DNA from: Isohypsibius dastychi
Taxonomy: Eukaryota > Tardigrada > Eutardigrada > Parachela > Isohypsibiidae
NCBI GenBank assembly: GCA_034696485.1
Contig: JAQIWT010000709.1
Location: forward strand, 1-15,965
DNA: 15,965 nt
Direction of reading: 5' to 3'
Shown here: in pieces, positions 1 through 14,318 of the stretch
Layout of the letters: each line of letters begins with the position of its first letter
Position numbering within the stretch: position 1 is the first letter of the stretch
Program-made: the position numbers and the translations under genes
The notes under the pieces: model-generated
Database searches by the model: none
Seen by the model: the letters and a program-made list of their open reading frames with translations, nothing else
Told to the model about the DNA's origin: nothing

Positions 1-919
<919 letters not shown>

Positions 920-1300
920 TCTGGACGATCTGGTAATCTGTCTGGAACAGTCAAGTCGAAGTGCAAATGAGATATCCTTTTAGCTTTTATTCCTTTTCAT
1001 TTTTATGCATTGATCTGATGCTTGTATGGAGTTTTTCACAGAGCCAAGAGCAATCTTCTTTACTGCCTTGAAATTTAATATTTTGGCTTAGCTCTGGAAT
1101 TTAGTTTTTGTTTTTGACGTTGGCCGTGTTTCACGCTGGATACGTTTTTCGTTTTATGCAGTCCGTTGATCTTAGCATCCATATTTGGGCTACCAGAATT
1201 TCATATTTTGTACATCTTTTCTTTCACACTTTTACTCGGTTGTTTCTGCGTTTAAGTTTTTACCGACCAATAAAATAACAAGTTCTTTTCTTGGTCGGTT
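920..1300 (+). terminator. 3' UTR and polyA signal of the GRB2 homologue
   Basis: No coding sequence is seen after the TAA at 917-919. A canonical AATAAA lies at 1269-1274 and is followed by a GT/T-rich stretch (TTCTTTTCTTGGTCGGTTTG, about 1283-1302), the usual order for a cleavage/polyadenylation site. This implies a 3' UTR of about 370 bases. The exact cleavage point cannot be read from sequence alone. Confidence 0.6.
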
Positions 1301-2307
1301 TGGTTGCACTCACTAAGGTCGGCAATGGAATCTTAAGACCAAGAACCCTGAAAAATCAGGTATTTTTTATGATCCATGGAGGAATGAAGCCATTAACTCA
1401 ATCAATCAACGACAGGCAGAGTATTTTGATTTTCCCGTCTATGCTGTGACTTAATTCAGTTATTTCCGCAAATTCGGACATAACGATCGTTTTAGTTTTC
1501 CGAAAAGATGGAAAGAGATTCCCGGTAATATATGCTCCAACCAGCGTTTTCAGTGGCGATGATGTCAAAACGTCTTTTTCAGTATAACGATAGGTCTTCT
1601 CATTTGAATATTATCGAGGAATTATTGTACCTAGAATCGCAAGCCGGAAAGAAAAGGTGAACCAAACAGGTGATAAATTAATTGCGGGGTCATCATTTTG
1701 TAAAACACGGGGGCGCGGTTTACACCATCTGCGAGATACGACTTCGTTTGTGCGGAGGTATGTAAACCCGGGGGGAAACCAATCGGGCTTCGTACTGGCC
1801 CCCTCGACCGTGTTGATCAAGGGGTTTACCAGGGGCTATTAGGCAATATCCGGCAGCATCTGGATCGAAAGCGAACTTGGGAGAGATGATTCTGTCCATT
1901 TACAATTTGCTGTATTGTTATGATTATGGAAGTTTCTGCTATCGCATTTAAGTCGGTCGAAAGTGTAGGAAGATAAAGAGAAACTGCGAATTCATTATGT
2001 GAACGCTGCATCAACATTCGCGCATTTGAAGCTCTTGTGCAGTGGAGCAAAGCGACATCGGTTTACTTGGTTTTGGCATTCCACGGAATATATTGTTTCT
2101 TTTGTTTCCTTTTTCCAAACATCGTCAAACCAGCTTCTATGCTAGCCTTTGGCTGCCTACTTTGGTAATCGGCTCATTACTTCTTATCGTCTGTGATATC
2201 ATCTTCGAAAAATTCTCATGTCATCAAACGGGTGAACACCCGGCCTCGTGATATTTGTCGAAAACGTTCCTGTTCGGATTTTCGTCTGATTTCCGGTCGG
2301 CTACAAG
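1301..2307. other. Intergenic space and 5' flank of the ABCC gene
   Basis: I find no supported gene here. The open frames present (for example 2042-2251 +, 1611-1820 - and 1657-1842 +) are short, overlap on both strands and do not resemble any protein I know. The stretch must hold the promoter and 5' UTR of the ABCC gene at 2308, but I see no clear TATA box. The notable content is a GC-rich patch near 1680-1850 with repeated GGTTTAC motifs and a smaller nested inverted repeat at 1473-1504. Confidence 0.5.
1717..1829. repeat. GC-rich patch with GGTTTAC repeats and nested inverted repeats
   Basis: The heptamer GGTTTAC occurs at 1717-1723 and 1823-1829 and, inverted (GTAAACC), at 1762-1768. The copies at 1762-1769 (GTAAACCC) and 1822-1829 (GGGTTTAC) form a perfect 8-bp inverted repeat. 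Between them GGGGG (1771-1775) can pair with CCCCC (1799-1803). The motif resembles a forkhead core (GTAAAC) but lacks the usual following A. Its function is unknown; it could be a regulatory element of the ABCC gene about 500 bp downstream or an old repeat remnant. Confidence 0.45.
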
Positions 2308-8572
<6,265 letters not shown>

Positions 8573-9018
8573 GTTTATTCAGAGACCTTCGATTTTCACT
8601 CATCCCTTTTTTATTTTTGATCAATGATCTATTCTGTTAATACGGTAATTGTGGCAGATTTCATTTTTACTGTATTCATTGTTGTTTCATTTAATATACA
8701 AAATAGTCCCACTTTTTTTGAGAATTCCCGTCCTCATGGCAGAATTTTGCGTAACTGATATGGTTCTGGTCTCAAGGTGACCTCATTCATCCAATAAAAT
8801 GCACATTTCTCCTTTGCATTTGCGTTCGAGCACAAATAAGAACAGCAAGGCGTTTGTGTGCTCATAGTGTATAGTGTAATTTTCCGCATCTGTATCTCGC
8901 AGAAGGCTCATAATGCTTCGGGTGGATGGAAAACTAGCCATTTGCAACAAATAAAATAAAACAACAACAACCCATTAACTCAACTCCAAAAAACATTAAA
9001 AAGAACGGGAGGAACGAT
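8573..9018. other. Convergent intergenic space with 3' UTRs of two genes
   Basis: This separates the stop of the ABCC gene (+) from the stop of the RGG/RRM gene (-). For the + strand, AATAAA occurs at 8793-8798 and again at 8950-8955 and 8955-8960. For the - strand, possible signals read ATTAAA (complement of 8690-8695) and AATAAA (complement of 8610-8615). If the nearest signals are used, the two 3' UTRs overlap by roughly 100 bases or more. I see no gene between them. Confidence 0.5.
8793..8798 (+). terminator. PolyA signal of the ABCC gene
   Basis: Canonical AATAAA about 220 bases after the TGA, followed by a T-rich stretch (TTTCTCCTTTGCATTTGCG). It is the first canonical signal on this strand after the stop; a second cluster lies at 8950-8960. 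Confidence 0.5.
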
Positions 9019-10830
9019 CTAACTGATCAACTCTTCGTCGCTTCCAGTTTCTTCATCTGCAGACTGGTCTTGTTCTTCTTTATCCGAAGATCCCGAACCT
9101 AGAAAATAACACCCATCAGCGAAATTCAAATTTTCAAGCATATCAGAACCCACCTTCTTCTTTGACCTCTTGCTTAACAGCCTTTTGCTTCTTTGAAGGT
9201 TCTGTTTTCTGTTTCTTCGATGTCGGTTCTTGAACCCCTTCCGTTCCCGGCGCATCATCTTTCGTCCTTCGCTTTTCTTTGTAAGCATATATAACAGTCA
9301 ATTCCCGGCCGTCAACATTCAAATTCTTGGATTTTTTGAAGGCTTCCAAGGCATCTTCCTCGTCTTTGAATTGCACATAAGTAAACCTAGAAAAATGAAA
9401 TAAATAGGTAAAAAGGGTTTGGAAAAAACCGTATCTTCCTACGCAGATTTATCCTTGTCAAGCCCTCGTCGTTTTCCTTTCTTGGAGATCTCGGTTGCTT
9501 TCGGAAACAACCGCTTCACATCTTCATTCGTGTACGTCGGTATCAGTCCGGTAACATATAAACGAGTCATGTCCAGTTCTGAATTTGCTGGAAGAAAATA
9601 ACAAATGTACATTGAAAAGTAACACAACAATGCTTCCCCTCTTTGATCATACCGGTTGGACCCAAATCCTTCGAGCTAAATTTACTCTTTGTTCCACAGT
9701 AATCCACGACAAATTGCTGACCCCGCAAACTATTATTGCTTCTCAGCGAAACATGATATTTTTCAGCGGTGCTTTCATTCGGAAGATCCACGAATGCCAT
9801 TCTGAAATATGAAATATATTATTCCTGTCGAGCAGACGATATCGGTGATACTTACGTGGCTCCAAATTTGCCCTTACTTACCAAGCGCCAATCGCTCAGC
9901 TCCGGAACCAGTTTTTTCAAGTCATCCACGGAGGTATCTCCGGGAAGGCTTTTCAAGCACAACCTCCGATTTGCTTTTTCATCTGCAAAAAATAGAAACA
10001 TTTCAAATGCTGTTCGCATGAATAACTGCGCCATCGTTGGAAAATCTTCATTGTATAAATGGTATGTACTAATGCAAACAAGCTTGGGAAATTACTCAGT
10101 CTCTCAGCCATAGCAGAAGCGATTTCGTCAGATTCCGACGCTGTTCTTTTTCGGGATGGAATAGACGAAGCAGATTTAACGGTTTCCGATTTGTCAGCTC
10201 CTCGAACTGAGTCGTCCTTTTCTGCGGAATAAACAAACTGGTACATGCACAATCATAACACCGGAAAATAAACTTCAAAGTTTAACGATATTACATATTT
10301 CAACCTATTAATAAGATGAAACAATTCAGCTTACTTGTTTTCGCTTTTTCCGATTTGGGAATAACATCGAACTTGTTTCCCTTCTTCTTAGGAGCTGGTG
10401 AATCCAACTGTTTCTCCATGTTTCTTGATTTTTCTCCTTTCGGTGTTGACTTCTTCTGCTTGATTGCCTTTTGTTCATCATCACTTTGGTCGTCGTCCAT
10501 GACTGGTCGCTTGTTGAAAGAACCTCGTCCTCCTCTTCCTCTGAAATCGCGAGCATCATTCCCTCCTCGATTTCCTCGAAACGAAGATCTGCCACGGCTA
10601 CCACCACGATCATTTCCACGAGATCCACCACGGTCACTTCCTCGAAATCCACCACGGTCATTTCCGCGGAATCCACCACGACCGCGTTGAAACGATCCCC
10701 TGTCCCCACCAGAGCCTTTCATCCCATCATCACCACGAAAGCCACCGCGGCCTGCCGATCCTCCGCGACCACCACGAGATCCACGAAACGCACCTCGACC
10801 ACGACCTCTTGAAGGAGAGTTACCAATCAT
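9019..10830 (-). CDS. RGG-box and double-RRM protein, nucleolin-like with reversed ends
   Basis: This is an RNA-binding protein of 451 aa, probably nucleolar. Seven exons on the - strand: 10830-10335, 10221-10096, 9982-9856, 9801-9653, 9587-9443, 9386-9154 and 9098-9019 (TAG); all phases fit. Residues 8-105 are a glycine/arginine-rich RGG domain. Next comes an acidic-basic linker (DDDQSDDEQ, then Lys-rich) with a likely nuclear localisation signal (PSRKR). RRM1 spans about 213-285 (RNP1-like KGKFGATMAFV, split by an intron) and RRM2 about 306-385 (RNP2 LYVTGL; RNP1 KDKSAFTYVQF, also split by an intron). The C-terminus is Lys-rich, then acidic (SADEETGSDEELIS). Nucleolin has these parts in the opposite order (acidic N-terminus, RRMs, C-terminal RGG), so orthology is unproven. 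The start is the first ATG before the RGG domain, with a strong acceptor-like CAG six bases upstream that may end a 5' UTR intron. Other RGG/RRM families remain possible. Confidence 0.85.
10591..10680 (-). repeat. 24-bp tandem repeat encoding RGG octapeptides
   Basis: Residues 51-80 of the RGG/RRM protein are four consecutive units on an eight-residue period: RGGFRGND, RGGFRGSD, RGGSRGND and a truncated RGGSRG. At DNA level these are 24-bp units with few changes, consistent with recent expansion by slippage or unequal exchange. Such RGG arrays bind RNA and are typical substrates for arginine methyltransferases. The low-complexity codons also keep several other frames open on both strands, which are artefacts. 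Confidence 0.8.
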
Positions 10831-10974
10831 TTTATCCTGGACAAAAATAAGTACCTGATTTTAGCGGAATGCAACTCAGAATTCACAGATTTGATTGTGC
10901 AATAGCTAACAAAATGTAATGCAGCCAGGCCCAGAAGCAAGCACACTTCAGCGCTTCGCTTCCGCTTTTCATCG

Positions 10975-10982
10975 TGACGTCA
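10975..10982. promoter_or_regulatory. Perfect CRE palindrome TGACGTCA
   Basis: This is the full 8-bp consensus bound by CREB/ATF-type bZIP dimers, 145 bp upstream of the ATG of the RGG/RRM gene, a normal position for a promoter element. A GGAA-type (ETS-like) core, the complement of CTTCCGC, lies about 15 bp away at 10959-10965. Binding is inferred from the motif only. Confidence 0.5.
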
Positions 10983-11014
10983 TCAATGGTAGCCGGCTTG
11001 CGAACATACTATGT

Positions 11015-11026
11015 ATGTACGTACAT
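11015..11026. promoter_or_regulatory. 12-bp palindrome ATGTACGTACAT
   Basis: A perfect two-fold symmetric dodecamer 33 bp from the CRE in the same promoter flank. Partial extension on one side (ATGT precedes it) makes it also a short alternating purine-pyrimidine run. It could be a dimer-binding site or a simple-sequence product; I cannot name a factor. Confidence 0.3.
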
Positions 11027-11464
11027 TCTGTTTTCGACCAACAAACGACAAAACATTTTCACTACCGGACACATCAGACTTGGTGTGAGGGACAGCATTT
11101 CATTTCTCCGGGAAAAAAGAAAAAAAAATTACAGCCACACTTTCTCGAGGTTTCATAATTCACTTTTCGTTCCCATTGACCTTTCCAAGTGAAGAGCTCC
11201 CGTTTGTGCAGACAACAAAGAGCTTCCTTCGGTGTTCACAGCTGCAGCATTCGTTGCCAGCAGTTTCTTAATAAACAACCTGTGATACCGAGCAGGGGCA
11301 TATCGCCCATGAGAAAAAGATGCATTACCTGGTTCACTAACTAAGAAGAGACTGGTCGTATGTGCATGGATGTTATGGGGCTTTTGTTCACTATTCCAAG
11401 AAAGCTAGTTTGGTCACAAAGCATAAACATTGGAAAATGATTAACAGAACCATGCTGGGAACAA

Positions 11465-13445
11465 TCAAAAAATCAACGGAAATATTCGATAAGGAACTTT
11501 AGCACAGTACTGCTTCCATGCGGCCCCATATTTCTGTGCGCACGTTTGTTCATCACGCAGTTCGCGGTGAACGAGAAGCACAAACATATATGCTCCGTAA
11601 AGAAATGGATACACACTGCCAAATCCTGCAACAAATCGCAAATAACAAATCGCACGAGGACATCTTTTAGTAATAAAACGCCTACCGCAAAGCAATGTCC
11701 AAGAGATGGTCATCATGAGGTCACCGAGATAATTTGGATGTCGTACCTGTGACATTATATTGGTCAACAAGCCTAAGAGCACCATTTCGACATTGAACTT
11801 ACGAAAAGCCACCATCCGCTGCACAAAAGCGGTTTCTCAGGATTGCTGGTCGGAATCGACCGAAAACCTTAAACGACGACAAAAGTTTACAAAGATTCGA
11901 ACGAGATATGGGCCTTGATGATATGTCCGGAATATACCTATCAATCGGACATCTTTGGGGTTTTGTCGAAAACGGTTTTTCTGGAGGTTGCTCCTTCGAA
12001 ATATCCAATAACCATGCGCTGAAAAAAATCACGTGTATTAGTGTGCTGTGGCTAAAGCAGGATAAATTCATGATCCAACCGTGAAAGTATATCGAAAGCA
12101 GAACGAGAACGACGGAAATGGATGGTTGGGCTGTTACGAGATATTGTGCTTGACTTGAATAGAAAAACGGCAGCCAGGCCAGATCACCACAAGCCAACAT
12201 GAATCCAAAACCTTCCTCCGTGATGTCTTTAGTGGATAGAACTGCGGACTGCAAAACAGGTTGGTGAATAAATGTTTCCGATGTGGAAATCTCCGAAAGG
12301 TCACGAAGTCTACGTCCAACATAGTTAAAGACTGCTTGGTCAGCTTCATAATTGATTTTACTAAACCGAGATTTCAAAGGAATCATTTTATGAATCACTG
12401 TAATATTTTTGTGTGTCTAAATGGAGAATAATATACCCGTACCTCCCACCAGAGAGCATCTCCGACATACCAAATATGGTAGAAAACCATAAGGGCAAGT
12501 GGGAATGAAACAGACTTCGTCGACTCATACTGCCAAGCCAGCATGCTTAATTCAAGCAACACCTGTAGATGATGGAAACTCTAATTGCGGTGAAGACAGG
12601 GACAAAATTCCTGAAAACACACCCATCCCATAAGACCCGGCCGAAGTTCGCAGAAAAATTTCCAGTCAAAATCTCCAGAACGTGGATTCAGCTCCCTTCC
12701 CATGAAAAAATCATAAACTGCATGGCCTGTATTGGAAATCTGATAGAGACAAAGTTCATCAGCAAATTACAGCATGATGGACTAACGTACCGGAAGTACC
12801 ATGTTCGGCCAGTTCTTGTGGGCTGACGTTGCTCGCACGTTTGTAGAGGTACATACTAAGTACGGTGGCAAAAACCAAGGTTGCCAGAGCAAGAGGTACG
12901 ATATTTTGGTAAAACTGATGAAGAGGATAATCCAGCACGAAATATGCAAAACCAGCAATGAGGAGCGTCGAGATATATGCCCAAAATGCTGTAAAATCAA
13001 ATTGACTTCAATCGGTTTTAATCAAATCAATCAAATTAATTTTCATATTTATTTCCCGCCTAAGAGTGATGTTTTCATAATCTCTTACCATTACAACGAT
13101 ACGTCAAACGTTGACCGTTCTTCAATGGCAGACCCGGTGATATATTTCCCACCGGAAGAAAATATAAAACAACTTGAAAAGCGAACCAAGAAATAATCCA
13201 TTTGACGGCCAAGAAGAATGACAAAAGTGCTTCGCCGGAAACGAACCCAACGTCCTCAAAGACAAGTATAGTTGAACCTTGAGTGAGAATTCAATGATCA
13301 CCTCACTTACTGGTTTCTGTGCTGTTACAACAAACATAACAAATAGCGGCATCGATATAACAATTCCAAGTGCGCCTTTCGGTCCTCCGAACGAATACTG
13401 GAAGAGCTGTGTCTTCTCCGATTCTGATGCTCTGGATCTAGCCAT
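11465..13445 (-). CDS. TM7SF2: Delta(14)-sterol reductase, TM7SF2/LBR family
   Basis: This is a polytopic ER or inner nuclear membrane enzyme that reduces the C14-C15 double bond of sterol intermediates with NADPH. Ten exons on the - strand: 13445-13311, 13254-13089, 12988-12791, 12726-12623, 12562-12443, 12248-12080, 12018-11938, 11867-11803, 11746-11686 and 11625-11465 (TGA). They give 419 aa, as in human TM7SF2 (418). Family motifs: FGGPKG near the N-terminus; [14 protein letters not shown] (about 169-182); [40 protein letters not shown] (about 341-355); [18 protein letters not shown]; and C-terminal VPYRIFP. The Asn in RHPNYLGD and Arg in HRELRD, conserved in active LBR and mutated in LBR disease as I recall, are present. 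The chromatin-binding Tudor/RS region of LBR is absent, and the start ATG has a good context (AAAGATGG). The acceptors of exon 2 (GAG) and exon 8 (AAG) are non-consensus but needed to keep the frame. TM7SF2 versus an LBR that has lost its N-terminus is not settled. Confidence 0.92.
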
Positions 13446-14001
13446 CTTTGAATCTGTGGATAACAACAGTGCTTGAATGTACGAATTTCAAGAACGGAAG
13501 ACCAGCGAACCTTTCCCTCATCCGCGTCGGAGTCGTGACAAATTAGCAATACGCACAGTTCTGAACGAAGACTTCTTGGGGAATCACGTGGAAGATTCAC
13601 AATAGATAACGCGCTGTCTTTTTTCAGCACCAGTCAAGATTTCAGACTAGATCGATGGTATCTCAAAACTAGAAGAAGGAAAGCAAGCAGTTGCATCAAC
13701 AGTAAATTCAACCGGAAATGCACGAACATTTTGACGATCAGCTGTTCATTTCAGCGACCAACTCAAAATCAATCAAACCCAAATAAATCAAATCACCGTG
13801 AAAAGAAGGAAAGCGTTGTCTGGAGCCTTGTTCGAAAAGGGGGCAGCTGCTCGTTGATACCCCCTGCTGTACAAACCGGCATTTCGCGGTTTCTGAACTC
13901 CGCTTATATTTTACATCTGCCTTATTCGCATCTTACGATTTTCGACTAATCAGTCTTTTATAAAAGAAACAATAAAGAAAAGTGAACTTGACTTACCTGA
14001 C
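13446..14001 (-). other. Probable 5' UTR intron and leader exon of the sterol reductase gene
   Basis: On the - strand a textbook acceptor (GTTGTTATCCACAG) ends 8 bases before the ATG at 13445, at positions 13455-13454. Upstream, a perfect donor CAG/GTAAGT reads from 13999 to 13991. Together they define a 543-bp intron (13996-13454) and a non-coding leader exon ending at 13997. The open frame 13630-13325 (-) in this stretch is out of frame with the reductase and shows no family similarity. An A-rich AATCA-type simple repeat lies at about 13767-13795. The splice model is inferred from the two signals. Confidence 0.45.
13955..13966. promoter_or_regulatory. Palindromic TATA element CTTTTATAAAAG
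   Basis: The 12-mer reads the same on both strands, so TATAAAAG is presented in both directions. It lies between the divergently arranged sterol reductase (-) and the unknown acidic protein gene (+). It could drive either strand, but it is about 350 bp from the + strand ATG and several ATG triplets intervene, so its use is uncertain. Confidence 0.35.
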
Positions 14002-14070
14002 CATGAAAGAAACTGGTAAGTGCAATCTATCCAATCTGACCAAATAAAATGTTGTTCAGGATTTGTGAAC

Positions 14071-14092
14071 GGGGCAATTGCCCCTTGCAAGG
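14071..14092. promoter_or_regulatory. Two overlapping perfect palindromes
   Basis: GGGGCAATTGCCCC (14071-14084) and CCTTGCAAGG (14083-14092) are both perfect two-fold palindromes and share two bases. Each contains a TTGC/GCAA half-site, as in C/EBP-type bZIP sites. They sit in the divergent promoter region. Stretches like this are typical of dimeric transcription factor sites, but no factor can be assigned. Confidence 0.4.
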
Positions 14093-14150
14093 AGATTTGT
14101 CATGACCTCTGTTAGCATTTGATCCAACTGACCAAAGTCGCCCAAAACGA

Positions 14151-14231
14151 TGATGTCATATCTGATGTGAGTTGACTTCACAGTGCGAATTTCACACGTC
14201 AAATTTTCATAAACTGTAACGCCCGACGTCA
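14151..14231. promoter_or_regulatory. Two CRE-like sites in the divergent promoter
   Basis: TGATGTCA (14151-14158) and CGACGTCA (14224-14231) each differ from TGACGTCA by one base. They lie 170 and 95 bp upstream of the + strand ATG at 14319 and on the promoter side of the sterol reductase leader exon. A perfect CRE also stands before the RGG/RRM gene, so shared bZIP control of these genes is possible but unproven. Confidence 0.35.
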
Positions 14232-14318
14232 CTCATTCGAAACTGTGCTGAATATTTGTCTCCAAACGCTGAGACTTCCACTTAATGTGTCCTGTGCCGC
14301 TGGTCGACGCAAGCCAAC

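Larger units (their letters stand above)
10831..11464. other. Intergenic space: promoter of the RGG/RRM gene and 3' flank of the sterol reductase gene
   Basis: No gene is seen. The right part should contain the 3' UTR of the sterol reductase gene (stop at 11467-11465), but I find no TTTATT or TTTAAT (a polyA signal on the - strand) in it, so its 3' end is unresolved. The left part is the 5' flank of the RGG/RRM gene and holds a perfect CRE and a 12-bp palindrome, listed separately. The open frames at 10919-11192 (+) have no recognisable content. Confidence 0.5.

Noticed and set aside
2042-2251. Open frame (+) with a hydrophobic stretch upstream of the ABCC gene
   Set aside because: Short, no recognisable family, weak start context and no splice signals linking it to the ABCC N-terminus, which is complete from 2308.
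10316-10812. Long open frames on the + strand and in a second - frame across the RGG-coding region (Pro/Arg-rich, Ser/Thr-rich and Val/Glu-rich)
   Set aside because: They are by-products of the repetitive Gly/Arg codons. Only the frame starting at 10830 joins through consensus splice sites to two RRM domains.
11799-12398. A single 199-codon frame on the - strand
   Set aside because: Its middle is exon 6 of the sterol reductase, but its start is intronic and its end reads exons 7-8 in the wrong frame. Family motifs ([18 protein letters not shown]) appear only when introns at 12079-12019 and 11937-11868 are removed.
13017-13040. AATCA-type simple repeat, considered as a mobile-element remnant
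   Set aside because: A short AT-rich microsatellite-like run inside an intron, with a similar run near 13767. No terminal repeats or target duplication.
13325-13630. Open frame (-) containing CHDSDADEGKVRWSSVLEIR, considered as an LBR-type Tudor segment
   Set aside because: It is out of frame with the reductase, no consensus splice site joins it in the right phase, and the resemblance to Tudor is too weak.
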